From Myrica gale (taxonomy: Eukaryota > Streptophyta > Magnoliopsida > Fagales > Myricaceae), in contig OZ005607.1 in NCBI GenBank assembly GCA_963930655.1, positions 19,728,374 through 19,792,373 on the forward strand: a stretch of 64,000 nt of DNA. Direction: 5' to 3'. Shown here piece after piece: positions 1 through 12,447 of this stretch. The position numbers were made by a program, and so were the translations under genes. The notes below the pieces were generated by a model, which made no database searches, was not told the DNA's origin, and saw only the letters and a program-made list of their open reading frames with translations. The stretch's first letter is position 1. The number at the start of each line of letters is the position of its first letter.

Positions 1-550
1 GGGCAGCCTCCCAAGCCAAAAAAGATACTCTAGAAGGGGCCAAAGTCTTCCAGCACTGACGCCAAGGGAAACCCAAAACAAAGTCCCTCGAAAAAGTTTT
101 ATACATAGACTTGACCGAAAAGGCGCCGAATTTGGAATCCCGCCATCTCAACTTATCAACCTCCCCTCTCCTCATAACCTGCCCATACAACAAAGAATAA
201 AAGGCAGCAAAGTAATCCAACTCCCAATCATTGGCGGTTCTAAAAAACTGAACATTCCAAACCGTATTTCTCGACCTATCCTCCTAATAATCTGCTACCA
301 ATGCATCCTGATTCTGAGCCAAGGAAAAAAGGAGAGGGAAAGCTAACCTTAAAATTCTCTCTCCACACCAAAGATCATGCCAAAAACGAACTCTAAGCCC
401 GCACCCCACCACAAAAAAGAGCCTCTCAGAGAAATGTGTCCACCCGCTACTGATATACTTCCACAAGCTCACCCCATAAGATCCATTAACCACCGAAGTC
501 CTCCAACCCCCACCTCGCAACCATACTTCTCCAAAATGACATGCCTCCAT
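1..550 (-). pseudogene. LINE ORF2 C-terminus (zf-RVT region), partial
   Basis: Continues the LINE ORF downstream of the reverse transcriptase in a shifted frame. Seen: WHDLWCGE and ALVADY at 290-400, one in-frame stop at about 284-286, and then the same frame reads on as NVQFFRTANDWELDYF, RWRDSKFGAFSVKSMY and VSFLAWEAA towards base 1. The F-x-V-K-S-x-Y and FLAWEAA blocks are hallmarks of the zf-RVT domain at the end of plant LINE ORF2. The rest lies outside the window. Confidence 0.85.
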
Positions 551-2152
551 AAACTATCAGTATCCGTAGTGAACCGCCATAACCACTTCCCTAGTAAGGC
601 CTTATTGAACAAAGACAAACGCCTTAGACCCAACCCACCAGCGCGAAGAGGAGAGCACACCGCATCCCACCTGACAAGATGAAACTTATGTCCCTCCCCC
701 CCACTACCCCACAAAAAATCTCTTTGGAGCTTTTCCAATCTGTTAGCCACCGCCATGGGGATAGGAAAAAGAGATAAGAAATAAGTAGGAAGGCATGAAA
801 GCGTGGACTTGATAAGAGTGATTCTTCCCCCCTTCGAAAGGTAAATTCGCTTCCAACTAGCCAACCTCCTTTCCACCCGCTCAATAATGCCATCCCAAAT
901 GCGTGGACTCTTATATCTCGGTCCAAGAGGGAGCCCAAGGTAAGTCATCGGAAGGGCAGAAACTTCACATGTCATTATGTCGACCAGCCGCTGAGCATTC
1001 TCTACAATACCAATAGGAATAACAGCAGATTTGGAAAGGTTGATCTTCAAGCCTGACACAGCCTCAAAGCAAAGCAACAAGCATCTAAGGTGACGAACTT
1101 GGCTCTCCTCAGCCCCACACATGATGAGTGTATCGTCAACAAATAATAAGTGAGAAATACACATCCTATTACCCTTACCACCACCCACATCAACACCTAC
1201 CAAGACACCTCTCACTACCAACTCATTAATCATCTTGCTAAAAGCCTCCATGACAATCACAAAAAGAAGAGATGAGAGAGGATCACCCTGGCGCAACCCG
1301 CGAGAACTGCCAAAAAAACCCTGAGGGGAACCGTTCACCATAACCGAAAACTTAACCGTCAAAATACAAAAAGCAATCCAACTACACCACTTCTCTCCAA
1401 ACCCACACCTCCTCAACATATATAACAAGAAATCCCAATTCACGTGGTCGTAAGCCTTCTGGATATCCAACTTACAAATCAAACCGGGTACCCCCCAATC
1501 TTAACCTGGAATCAATGCACTCGTTTGCAATCAACACCGAATCCAAAATTTGCCTACCTCTAACAAAGGCACTCTGAGAGGGTGAAATGATTTTAGTCAG
1601 CACCACCTTCAACCTGTTTGCCAACACCTTAGCCAAAATCTTATAGACCCCACCCACTAAACTGATAGGACGAAAATCCTTAAGCTCGACCGCGCCAAAC
1701 TTCTTGGAAATGAGAACGATAAAGGAAGCATTCAAACTCTTGACAAATTTCCCCCTTTGGGCAAATTCATTATAAGAAGCCAAAACATCCCTCTTAATCA
1801 CCTCCCAACATGACTGAAAGAAGGCTAACGAGTATCCATCTAGGCCCGGGGCTTTATCCCCATTAAGGCAATGCACCACCGCTGTCACCTCGTCCTCATC
1901 AAAAGGTCTCTCAATCCAGCAAGCTTCCTCCCTCGAAATAGAATCAAACTCTAATCCCTCCAATGATGGCCTCCAAGAGTGAGGTTCTTTGTACAAGGAA
2001 CAATAATAATTTACAATCTCATCTGACACCACAACCGGATCCTCCACAACAACCCCATCCACCTCCAAACAAGTAATGACATTATTCCTCCTATTCGAGT
2101 TTTCCATGCGATGGAAAAACTTGGTGCTTCTATCCCCCTCCTTAAGCCACAA
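469..2152 (-). pseudogene. LINE ORF2: reverse transcriptase
   Basis: This is the non-LTR reverse transcriptase of the L1-type element. Seen in order: FKLS-like linker text ending in GDKAPGLDGYSLAFFQ, then FRPISLVGGVYKILAK and SAFVRGRQILDSVLIANE (fingers and palm blocks), a frame change near 1475-1485, [12 protein letters not shown] (first catalytic Asp), [14 protein letters not shown], and FVDDTLI (catalytic Asp pair, with V where most plant copies have A) near 1135-1150. After it comes MTYLGLPLG, typical of the plant L1 thumb region. The catalytic aspartates are still legible, but the frame breaks mean no intact protein is made. Confidence 0.9.
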
Positions 2153-2154
2153 AG

Positions 2155-2625
2155 CTACAGCTCACCTCCTCCATATCCAGCAGACGCTCCAACTCCCCCA
2201 ACACATGAATCTTCCTGGCTTTCCTGAGTCACCTTGGGGAACAAGGATTCCCAAGATGAGCTAAAGAGGAACCGATCAATCCTAGACCACGACTCAGAGG
2301 CCCTATTGTTAGACCACGTATAAACTCCACCCAACAGAGGAATGTCCACAAGGCCCAATTCTATAACAAAATCAGGGAACTCCACCATCGCTCTCCCAAC
2401 CCCGCCTCCATCCGAACGCTCGCTAGGAAACCGGGTGATATTGAAATCACCCCCAATACACCACTGGAGATCCCACCAAACAAAAACCCCAACCAACTCA
2501 TCCCATAACAAACTCCTATCCCTATTCTCATTAGGACCATAAACACCCGAAAACATCCACTGATAACCATCAGCCACATTCTGAAAGTCTGCCATTCTTA
2601 TAAAACATCTTTCCCAGGCATCCAT
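2155..2625 (-). pseudogene. LINE ORF2: C-terminal part of APE-like endonuclease
   Basis: This is the AP-endonuclease-like domain that nicks target DNA for a LINE. Seen: the motif GGDFNI, with the conserved Asp and Asn, lies about 58 residues in, followed by GGVYTWSNNR and SRIDRFL, which match the last conserved blocks of the exonuclease-endonuclease-phosphatase fold. The first half of the domain is absent because of the 5' truncation. The final 20 or so residues of this frame do not match the family, so a frameshift near 2180-2230 is likely before the next LINE segment starts in another frame at 2152. It encodes no working enzyme. Confidence 0.85.
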
Positions 2626-3209
2626 ACTGTGCAGCTGTGTAACACAACTACAGGTTGAGACTTCTACCCGTTACTACTTTTACCAAAACTTAAATCCCCA
2701 AAGTTATCCCATAACTCGCTTCTCCAACCCAGATCTCTAAATCCACTTTACTTCCTTTGCTCAACAGCTAACGGCAGCATATAAAAAGCAATAGAAGTTG
2801 GAGAAGAATCAATGAATAGGCTGCTGATTAAGGCTTGTTAATGAACTACCCTAATATCAACAGGTAACTTCAAAACAGCTGAATCCCATCTCAGACTTCA
2901 ACAAGATACAAAAAAAGAGTAGGATATTAAGGCGTCACTAGCTGTTCCTCTCCTAAGATTCAATAGCTGAGGCCTGCTCTATATGTTTAAAAACATAAAG
3001 ACCCCATTAAGTTCTGTCATCGACATTGGCTCCCAAGTTTGATATACAGCATACAACTATCAGCTAGCAGCCAGCATCAGTAAATGTACAGAGACGGTTC
3101 AAACAAGATCGCCCAGATGCTATAAAAGAACCTTGATAAAGATAAATGGTCAACCAATACATTCCTATTTTGACTCACTAAATAAAGCACAAAGCATAGA
3201 ACTCCATAC

Positions 3210-5327
3210 CTCCGAATGCCTCTTTTGCTTGTGGATGCTTGCATTTATCAGGGTGGACCAGCAAAGATAACTACAAATGTTTAATATCAACAAATTTTGA
3301 TTAATACGATAAGAACTGATTAAAAGGGAGGGAAAAAAGCATCACTTATAATCTCGTCTGAAGGGTTTACCTTACGGTACTGCTTTTTAACATCTTCTGG
3401 AGATGAGTCAAATGGTAGGTTTAGATAATCAAATGGATTTAACTTGAAGCAGGAGAGGATCCTAAGGTTCATCAAATTTTCCAAAGGAAACGAGAGATTA
3501 ATGAGCTGAGAAGACCCTTCAAGCAAGAAGAAAGTAAGATATGTATACATGGGATCATAAAAGAAATTCATCAGAAACCTAAAAAAGTAGTATAAAATAA
3601 ATTCCTAATGGAAGTAAGTCAAGGAGAGGTCTTTGAGCTTGTAACTTTCTTTGCCAGCAGGTTAGCCACCTTATGGACTGCTACAGGCGCTCACCTGTGA
3701 GAAGACTAAAGGCAATCATACAAAATGACCTGATTGCTGCAAGACGATGCACCACCACCAAGTTGCTTATTCTCTTAAAACTCTAATTGATGGAAACCCA
3801 AAAAAAAAAAAAAAAAAAATCCCCAAAAACCCCCAGTGAATAATTCTTCTAATCAAACATCCTTACTCCTTATACCAGAACAACTAAAATGGTTGTAATA
3901 AGAGCATACAACCACACAGCAGTTTGCAAAAAGAAAACCATTTTCACTTTCTTCCCTATCCTACGGCACCACCAGCTAACGTACCAAGTTGAGCAATTGT
4001 TGCCCTATCAGAAGATATACCCAATTAAATCATCCAAAAGCTTCTATTGTACAGAACACACATACGAAGGCAAGCCAATGGGGTCATCAAACTGCCGTCT
4101 TGTGCTCTTTATTTGCAGGGCCATGAGTTTAACTCCTCACTATTACATTTTCATTTCTGTATTATTTCCAACATTGTCCTGTCTTTATTTTTATGTCCTT
4201 GAGTGTCACTCCACTAGCATCTTTATTAATAAATTTACTTGAAACACCCACCCACACACAGAGAATCGTATATAATACATTGTAACAACAGTAATGTGTC
4301 ATCTTATTTGCCAGCTTCTGGTACAAAGGAAAGATTCAGTGCTCAACACTGGTATTTTGAAGAACTTATTTATTTATTTTTTAAACTTCTTTGACCTTCA
4401 TGGCAACAATTGATGATATGAAGTCTTATCTTAGTTTTGTTGTTCAGATCGAAAGCTTTTGGGGGGTTCAGGCCCCATTGTTTAGTTCCACCCATTGCAG
4501 CATTGGGAGAACCAAGATTTCAACATGGTATGCTCCTTATAAGGGAATTCCAATCATTATAGTTATTATACATGGATTAAAGACATTTAACATGTACCTG
4601 TGAAGTCTACTACCAAAATTCAAAATATAATTGTATAATAATCCATTTCTACCAAGTCACAATCCAACATAACCAACAAAATATCCATGGGCTTAATTAT
4701 ATGAAGGAACAAAATTAAGTGTTAAAATCGTTGGGACCTTCAGTCCGATATAAAAAACTCTTGACAAGTAAAACATATATACGTGGTTTTACCATTCTAT
4801 AAACAAACTTCCAGGCCAAAACACTAGTCGGAATCATTCGTCCACTACCAAGACCAAATCAAATCCCATCACCACCCAATTCAAGTGTATCACGTATCAG
4901 CAAGCAGCATAACCCGGATTACAGAAGTCCCAACCCAAATAAAAACCAAAAAAGCGTTCAGTTGGGGGTTTAGCAAATTATTCCACAAGTTTATGGTCAG
5001 AACAACATTATCCAATAACAGCAAAGACACAGCAATAATAAAATGGGTCAGCTTAGGGATTCAACCAATAGTATAACTTAAAAATCTCAATAAATGCACA
5101 AACGAAAATGATATACTAACTATAAATAAAAAATCCTACCGATTAGCCAAAAATTCCAGAAACAATAAAAATACAAAATTCATTAACTCGGCATATAACC
5201 ATATACAATTGTAGAGAGAGAGAGAGAGGGAGAAGAACCTAAGGACTTCGTTGTCCCTCTCGACTTCGCTGACTTCGGCAAAGAAGTTTTTGAGAAGCAA
5301 ATCATCCTCGGTGCTTGCTTCTCCCAT
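3210..5327 (-). CDS. DNAJC8-like J-domain protein, first three exons
   Basis: A host gene whose product resembles DnaJ homolog subfamily C member 8 (SPF31), an Hsp70 co-chaperone linked to the spliceosome. Exon 1 is 5239-5327 (start ATG at 5327, MGEASTEDDLLLK...), exon 2 is 3371-3461 and exon 3 is 3210-3270. Joining them on GT-AG sites keeps one frame: ...NEVLR, ILSCFKLNPFDYLNLPFD, SSPEDVKKQYRK, LSLLVHPDKCKHPQAKEAFG. The HPD triad that stimulates Hsp70 ATPase is present in exon 3. This accounts for about 80 of the roughly 250 residues expected. The remaining exons should lie left of the window, beyond the LINE in intron 3, unless they were lost. Intron 1 (3462-5238) holds a run of A at 3800-3819 and no other gene. 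A GA-rich tract follows the exon 1 donor. The perfect splice frame suggests a live gene. Confidence 0.85.
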
Positions 5328-5439
5328 CCTTGGCCTCTGAATTTACGCTTCTCTTTCTTTCGCTCTTTCCCCTCTGTCTTTCTCAGAGAAGTAACATAAA
5401 CACAGGAATCTGGTTCGTATGGGACGAGCTCTTGAGTTG

Positions 5440-5560
5440 ATTGGGCTTGGGCCTAATAATTCGTCTCACCTTCGGTTTAGAAGTTTTTGTCAGGCCCATA
5501 AAAAGGATTCTTTAATATGTCATGACTAGATTGGGCTTGGGCCTAATAGTTCGTCTCCCA
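5440..5560 (-). promoter_or_regulatory. Duplicated site II (TGGGCC) motifs, DNAJC8-like promoter
   Basis: The block TTGGGCTTGGGCCTAATA is present at 5441-5458 and again at 5531-5548, and similarity continues through TTCGTCTC, so about 30 bp is directly repeated with a 90-bp offset. A further GGCCCA lies near 5493. TGGGCY/GGCCCA elements are the site II motifs bound by TCP factors in promoters of plant housekeeping genes. They lie about 110-220 bp upstream of the ATG of the divergent J-domain gene, which fits a promoter role. A gene transcribed to the right from this region was not found. Confidence 0.55.
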
Positions 5561-6879
5561 AGTCCCAACTTGACCAGACGACTTTCATAGTCCTAGATTC
5601 TTGGAGAGCATCTTTGCCCTTAAAGAGACGTGTCTACTATTTTAATATCCCTTGAGAATATTCTAGAGAGAATGACAAGTGTCTTATAGGGAGAGAGCCA
5701 TATGTAAGGAGAAGGAGCTAGGAAGTTTCATGAGAGAGAAGGGGAGAGGTAGAATCGAAGGCTATTATATAAGGAGAGTCATCACTATGTTTTCTTTTAT
5801 GCTATTTCAGGCTTCCATCACAATGCCAGACGCACACCCATGATGTATGAGGGGCACACACACAATGAGGAATGGGTGCTTGGTGGATGCGGGCGAGCTA
5901 TCCCCAGCCCTTATAATTAGTTTTTTTTTCTCAATCCCTTATAATTAGTTCAATTGAGCTAAAAGAGGTGTTTGTAGATGGCATGCAGCACGGCGCGCAG
6001 CAACAACCAGACATGGAGCTCGAGTGTTGATTGCCGCGTGCGCTAGCATGCCATGTTGCTTGCAGGCGTGTAGGCAAGCTAAACTTGGTAAATTTCTATC
6101 CAGAATAGTAACTCTGCTTCTACAAGAAGCTAGATGTCAGAGCCAGCAAAAAATTCATGTCCTTAGACCCACAGATAAGCGCTCAAAATTTCGATATGTA
6201 AGTCCTCTTAAAGAAATATCTACAAATTGGAAATCTAGTACAATGTCTTCTTTCAGGCAAAGACAGTTCTTTAGCTGGTGGAGATTCGAGCACGAGTATA
6301 AGACGATATCTAACTCGATTGAAGGATACAACTCCTTAGAAGAGATGAAATTAGTATGTGGCCAACCAATTTAGTGCACTCTTCTTGATATCATTACAAC
6401 AGGTTTCACATCTAGATTTCAGCACAGTCTTTGCTGTAGCTGTCGAAAAATGTGTTCCCATTTGGAACATGGTCAGCACTGTTTTAGAAATGAAAATTAA
6501 TTCGCCAAAGTAGAAACCTTCACATTTTTAGTTTGGAGTCTCAAATTCTCTCATCCCCATCATCATGACATTATCCATAATTTCAAATTAGAGTTAAATA
6601 CTTCCTCGTACACTTTAAATGTGAATGAACCAAGGTGTTTGGTGCACTTTTGATCGAAGTTCTCAGATTTTCATGACCATTTGTTGTTATGAAATCAGGA
6701 TATCTAGAGAGGGAATACTTGAAAATATTTCTGCGATTTGAATATGAGGTGCATTAACAGTTTTCGAAATATTGCTCGGGAGATGTGTTGAAGTGTCCAA
6801 TATATGTATTTATAGGTTCAGAGAATACACTCTCTCTCGCACTCTCTTTCTACACCATAAAAGTTTTAAAAGAAGTCAC
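5561..6879. other. Intergenic stretch, no supported gene
   Basis: The only notable reading frame (6024-6374, 116 codons on the plus strand) has no recognisable domain or splice context and is treated as chance. A CA-rich patch occurs near 5865 and CT-rich runs near 6830-6850. I see nothing else that can be named. Confidence 0.5.
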
Positions 6880-9837
6880 AAAAACTTAAATTAATACTCC
6901 ACTTGAAATATAATGTATCGTGACAACAATGTTATATAAGTGTACCTGCAATTTTTTTTATTACAATGTGATGTGTATAAGTATATAAGTGTACCTAGAT
7001 GTATTGTGACTCAATTTATTATATAATATAACAGGAATTTTAAAAAATAGATAGTTATAAGTATATGCATATTTATATAAGCAATAAGTATGTACTTGTT
7101 ACATAAGAAATACATATGTACTTTTTAAATTTTGAAATTTGACACCAATTTTATTTAATTATTTTCTTATCTGACACTAATTTGACACGTCAGCTGCTCA
7201 TGTGGCTTTACAACTTTACTTTATCAGAATAAAATAACATTATATAAATCAAGATAAATTAAACAAAATATAAAGGAAAAGAAAACAAAATTAAAGAAAA
7301 ATGGTGAGTTGAGAAGGACTTTTCATTTCCCGCGCGCGCCCCAGACTGAAATCTCTCCCTCCCTCTTCCTCTTTTATTCTCCGATCGAAATCCCTCCCTC
7401 TTCCTCTTCATCAAACTCTCTCACTCTCCCTCGAAATCTCTTTTAGAGCTTGTTCGGTTACTTTGTATTCTCAGGATTTTTTGAAGTTATCAACACTTAC
7501 CGAACATACTCTTAGTTTTTCTCTAAAAAGCTATGGTAATATATGTTCGTTCTATCATTTGTTTACTCATATGCAATCTTTGTTATCTCGCTGACCTGCA
7601 TTTTTCTCCTCTTTTTTCAGCTGAAATAGTCTCAAATCTATGGGAGTAGCGAATACTAGAGGAGAAGGTGTAGAGGTGGTCGAAAATTCGATCAAGTTGA
7701 TGTCTTTATGCGTCCGAGTTCTCGGCATTGCACCGTGGCGCATAAACCAGTCTCAGAGGATCCGCTAGAACCTCTCGTGGCACGTCCTCCGAATGGTTCA
7801 TTTGAAAATGGTGGCAGCTTGTGTGAAATGGAGATGAGTTTTTGTTCAATGGGTGAGAAATCATGGGAAATTTTGGATTTTAGTTTTACTCTGGTCTGGG
7901 TAAAATTGAGTGCTTGGTTAGTCTTCGATTGTTTTGGTCGCTATTTTCTATTCTGTGAATTAGAGATATTCAGTTGGACAAATGCAAAAAAAAATGTTGT
8001 GTTTTTTTCTTCTTGTTTTTGAGTTATTGGGCTGTGGTTTTGGTTGTTTGTTTCTGTGTTCGTTAATCGTATATATATTTGTAGATGTAAAGTTCTTTCT
8101 TCTATTTCACATTTAGTTTGTTACTTACCTTGATGGTTGAGTGAAGTCAAGTTGAAAATTCTTTTCTATTCAAAGGTAGTGCAGGTTATGCTAGTTATAA
8201 GGATTACGACAGTTTTTGGTGCATTGATATTCTTTTTCTCATCTTTTATATTCTTGTAGGCATGCCAAGTTATTAGCCATCCTCAGCCTGGCTTCTAACC
8301 TTAGATACAATATTACATGTTACCAAGCATTTCAATGGATTCACTTAGTTCTTATTTCTTCTCTCCTTTATTTTCTCTTCTTAAGTGTTGATCTAAATGG
8401 ATTGGTTGTAGTTGATCCTTTTAGCTGTGTGACATGCAAGCTGAACTTTTAGCCAAAGTATTCTCATATGTGCATTTCTACTTTTAAGCCCAATAGACCA
8501 TGTATCTCATTTTCAGCCTAGCATCGATTTTACTCATTACATACTAAGACAGTCTTCTTTACACCTTGCTGTTTTAAACCCCAAGCTTGAGAAATCTTCA
8601 AAGGTGAAAAAAAGAAGAAAAAAAGTTAAAGAAAAATGGTGAACCTTTTGCTTTTGTCTGTATAGTTGATTATTTGCTTTCGAACATGGTTTTGTGATTA
8701 CTATTTCCTTTTAATTATCTTGTTTTCTGGTTGCCGATACGTTGCAGAATATTATTTAGATGCCAATGCATGTTGCTTGGAAAGTTTAACCATTGGTGCA
8801 TGTTATATCTTCTGAAAGACGTGAAATTCGAGTCTTTTCTTTAGAAGATTATAGGATGAAGTGGAATAGCATGTAGCATGTAGAGATCTGGAAATACAGG
8901 TACTGAAAAATAGTTACATTTTAAAGCCAATCAGTACACGGGTTGCATTAAATTGTTAAGTTGATGTACTTGACATTATTTTTTTGATTGACAGTGTAAC
9001 ATGCTCTGTTTTCAAGTGATAAACATGCTGAAATGGTTGTTGTGGTTGTTGATAATTAAGAAATGAAAGTAGCAGACAGCTTGCATGTATCGTATCATTA
9101 CACACAGGTAGCATGTTGCAAAGGAAAAGAAACATTAACACTCTGTTTTGTCTTGTTGATGATCGGGTTTGTGTGCTGATTTAGAGGGGAAAATGTTCAT
9201 TTAGTTGGTGTATTCAGATAAGGAAAGGAGAATATAATGTGGTAAGTAAAGAAAATAGAAGAGAATAAGAGTTGAAGTTATACAAATTAATATTAAGAAG
9301 TTTTAGCCTATATGTTCTTAATTAGGGCCAAATTCTATAAAGACCTAGCTAGTTGATGACTTAGTACTTCTAATTAGTTTTGCAGATAATATTTTCAATC
9401 TTAGAATCCATTCAATATTTGTATGTATGCTTTTTATATAGTATGTCGAAGTTAAGTGCATATGATATTTGCCAAGAAAAAAAAACGTGTTATGATATTT
9501 TGTGCGTTTTTTCGAAGCTTAAAAACTGATTCGAATTCATTTTCAGATTTGATTGTTGTTTCTAATTTGAGGGTTGATAGATGACTTGCTATTAAGGAAT
9601 TGTTCTTTCATAGGTCAGTGGTATTTTGATTCTCGAATATCAATTACTATTATTATTGTTTGTTGGTTTCTATTGGATATTGGAGGTTAGAAGTTTGTGG
9701 TAAGATACTAACATAAATGAAGACTGCTATTAATTTGATTTTAATTGTATACTAAGTTGTTGTGTTTGTATTTATTTATTTTTATCTTTGTTCATGTTAT
9801 TAATGTTTGTTAATTTTTCAATATTGCAATTGCAAAC

Positions 9838-9933
9838 AATGTTGATGGTGAGGGTGATGGTGCTGGTGCTAGTGTAGATGGTGCAGATAGTGCTGGTGGT
9901 GCTGGCACAGGTGTTAAAGCTGCTACGGATTAA
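9838..9933 (+). pseudogene. Gly/Ala/Asp-rich last exon in the CACTA remnant
   Basis: A short frame after a pyrimidine-rich, AG-ending stretch reads NVDGEGDGAGASVDG, then ADSAGGAGTGVKAATD and a stop at 9931-9933. It is followed by an AT-rich 3' region and then the subterminal repeats, so it occupies the place of a last exon of an element gene. The upstream exons were not recognised. The composition is low-complexity, so the call rests on position and frame only. Confidence 0.3.
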
Positions 9934-10149
9934 AGTTATAGTTAATTGTTGTTAAATGTTATTACTTGTTAGTTTTTAGACTATTGAGAAACTTTTAGAA
10001 TTTCTTTATGTTTCTTGCAAAACTTGTAAGACGTGGTTATTTAATCAATAGTGAAATATATTTTATTTTATTATACTTTATCTTTTTGCATCAATAAATT
10101 AAAATTTATATTACAAGAAAATATAGGAAAAAAATGTAGGTTTTTACAC

Positions 10150-10538
10150 ATGTATCTATTGCAGTGTTTTTAAAACTGATATAGTGGCGTTCTAAAACGC
10201 TGACAAAAAAAACGCTGGCACAGACTTTAGTAGCGGTCACCTGACCGCTGTTGTAGTTGTTTAAACGCAGAAAACATTCGACCTACATCAGCATTTTGTA
10301 AGCAACATTCGTATTGCTAAAGACCTATAGCAGCGTTTCAAGAAACGCTGCATTAAAAACCACGATTGCGCTTCGGGTCTATAGCGGCGGTCACAAACGC
10401 TGCTATGGATCCCCGTCTACTCCAGCGGTCTAAAAAACCGCCATTATAACCTCCTGCGACCGCCGCTAAAAAACTGCTGCTAAAGCTTTAGCAACGGTTT
10501 TTTGACCTTTTTGTTAAATGTCTTTTTTTTTTTTAGTG
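10150..10538. repeat. CACTA subterminal repeat array (right end of remnant)
   Basis: Imperfect direct and inverted copies of GCGGCG/AACGCTG-type units, such as TATAGCAGCGTTTC, AAACGCTGCATT, CCAGCGGTCTAAAAAACCG and GCGACCGCCGCTAAAAAA, end in AGTG at 10538. In CACTA elements, arrays like this near each terminus bind the element's own TNPA-type protein. The same units occur at both ends of the element at 15638-22182, so the two belong to one family. Confidence 0.7.
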
Positions 10539-11208
10539 ACTAACAAATAATAGGTGAAGTATGAGGGCATCAATACTAATTATTTGTAATTAATTAACTG
10601 ATAGCTTTAACATACTTTTCAAATACTTTTCGTGATAAAAGTCTGAGAAACATCTTTATGCATCATCCGAGGTTGAAGCTCTTGAGTGCAAGACTTGATG
10701 TGGTCCTATACTTTTGAGAGGAAGCAAATTTTTGTACGTGATCCGTTCCAGCTAATAAACCCTGCATGCATTCTGTACAATCATTATAAGTAATGTTCGA
10801 GTGTACTTTTTTTTTGCTCTTGTATTTTTGTTCGAAAAGATAATTAAGATACATGTCGAACTAATTATTAATAGAAATGAAATGCCAAAAACAATTAAAA
10901 ATACTCATTATCTTAAAAAATAACGAACACAGTATTTTATATATATTTTTTCTCAAAAAAATATTTTATATTCATGAGGTACATGTAATACAAAATAATC
11001 CACACATTTTTTTTTTAAAAAAAGCACCGGAATCACTGACCATCACCCGTGACGGATGGCTTGGAAGCTACCATCGGACATGTGCAAAAACGTTCCCCCT
11101 CGACTGTTTCTACCAGATACGTGGCACACGTGGCCGTCATCATACTGTTCAAACATTTTTAAATGTTCGACACTAATGTCAGTGCAACAACATTTGAACA
11201 ATTATTAT
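10539..11208. other. Intergenic stretch between CACTA remnant and Sirevirus
   Basis: AT-rich, with several A and T runs. No gene, RNA or repeat boundary can be supported. It ends at the start of the Sirevirus 5' LTR. Confidence 0.5.
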
Positions 11209-12445
11209 TCTTACGGCAATATTGGCATCACATGAGTTTTCGTAGCAGGGGTATTTTTGTCCTCTATGGTGATTCTAGAAGATGGAAATGAAGTCCTGAA
11301 CCGTTGGTGATCAACAGTTCTCATTAAGGGCTTTCTTGTCATTTCATTGGATTCTAGAAGATGTGAGAAGGGAGCTGAATTGGTTTTGGTTTTTCACGCG
11401 TATACAAAACAAATATGAAAATGGGGTGCGATACACTTCACGCGATATACTGATTTCGTGCATTCAAGATTCGGTTGGCTTCAAGATTGAGTGAGCTCGA
11501 GTGTATAGATCTGTTTCGTCTCCTTCTTGATGATGGTGTGCTGATGTCGTGAAGAGCTTCCTTTGGTGTTGATTGAGTTGTTGATAACGATCTAGTGACG
11601 GTCACCGCTTTCCCCCTTTCTACTTCGTGAAGTTGAAGATTCAGAGGTTCTGAATCGAAGAGGCTGAAGGTTTCAGTCGTGGCCTTTGATTGCACAAGGT
11701 ATGTGGATAGGAATCAAGTGTCGTTCGAGATTGTGGTTTCCTTGGTGGACTTAGAGGTTCTATGTCCAGCTGAAGATTCGGTTTATGGTAAATCATCTTT
11801 GATTCAAGTGTTTGTTATAGGCTAGGTTAGTACATAGATCACCTTGTAATCAAAAGGAAACTAGTGGATTCGAACGGCCTACGGGCCTGGAGAGTTTTTC
11901 TCCTTAAGGAAGTTCCTTGGGGAGTTTCTCTTCGTAACCATTTCCGGTGTTACATTTCTCTTTCATTGTTCTTGCTTTGATTTGTCACTCTTTTACTAAC
12001 CATGTGTGCTATTTGTGTTGTGAGTATTCAATCTTGAGATTTGGTAAACATACTCACTGATCTGGTTGGTAAGTGACATTTGTGATATTCTGATTTCAGG
12101 TTTAAGTGTTCAATTGATTGTGTTTTGTTTGTCTGAGTTAATCTGAAAAATTGTGTTTCTGTCAGTTGCAGTTTCTTCGGAGTCACTTGAAGTTTCTTCG
12201 GAGTCGCTTGAAGTTTCTTCAGATTCCTCTGTTTTTCATATTTGAGTTTTATTGTTCATATGTCATATATTCATATCTGATTGGTAATTAGGTATTTGCA
12301 TATTGTTTACAGTGTGTTTGAATTCTTATAATTGAGAATAGGTTGTGTTTTAAAAAAGGAAATTGTTATTTCAATTTTCTTTAATATACCTATTCATCCC
12401 CCTCTAGGTATTTTCCGCACATTTGGGTCTAAATTAGTTTGTTCA
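11209..12445 (+). repeat. Sirevirus 5' LTR
   Basis: About 1.24 kb. It begins with ACGGCAATATTGGCATCAC a few bases in, matching the start of the 3' LTR at 26792, and ends in GTTCA just before the primer-binding site at 12448. It matches the 3' LTR along the whole preserved length of the latter. A pyrimidine-rich tract and short CTTCGGAGTC-type direct repeats lie at about 12170-12230. The exact first base is inferred from the 3' LTR. Confidence 0.88.
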
Positions 12446-12447
12446 AT

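Larger units (their letters stand above)
1..2640 (-). mobile_element. L1-type LINE, 5'-truncated, runs off the left edge
   Basis: Seen: reading on the minus strand, the window holds the second half of an endonuclease domain, a reverse transcriptase and the zinc-finger-like domain that ends ORF2 of plant L1 LINEs. The 5' end, near 2625-2640, begins inside the endonuclease, so the copy is 5'-truncated, as is usual after target-primed reverse transcription. The 3' end and any poly(A) tail lie left of base 1. No LTRs or terminal inverted repeats are present. The frame changes at least twice and contains a stop near 284-286, so the copy is dead. Context: it lies downstream of exon 3 of the DNAJC8-like gene in the same orientation, so it probably sits in an intron of that gene. 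The subfamily is not resolved. Confidence in the LINE call is high. Confidence 0.92.
6880..10538. mobile_element. Remnant of a CACTA (En/Spm-like) element, right end present
   Basis: Seen: the right end is ...TTTTTTTAGTG at 10538, the reverse complement of a CACTA terminus, preceded by about 390 bp of subterminal repeats of the same kind as in the element at 15638-22182. The left part, 6890-7120, is similar in inverted orientation to 20480-20660 of that element, including the phrases TATTGTGACTCAATTTATTATATAATA and AGCAATAAGTATGTA. A matching left terminus and left subterminal array were not found, so the copy seems truncated near 6880. Between them, 7320-7480 is CT-rich and looks like a 5' leader of a captured or transposon gene, but no coding exon could be assigned with confidence. 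A tail exon is listed separately. The left boundary is approximate. Confidence 0.55.

Noticed and set aside
6024-6374. 116-codon plus-strand frame
   Set aside because: No domain, no splice context and no relation to the neighbouring elements.
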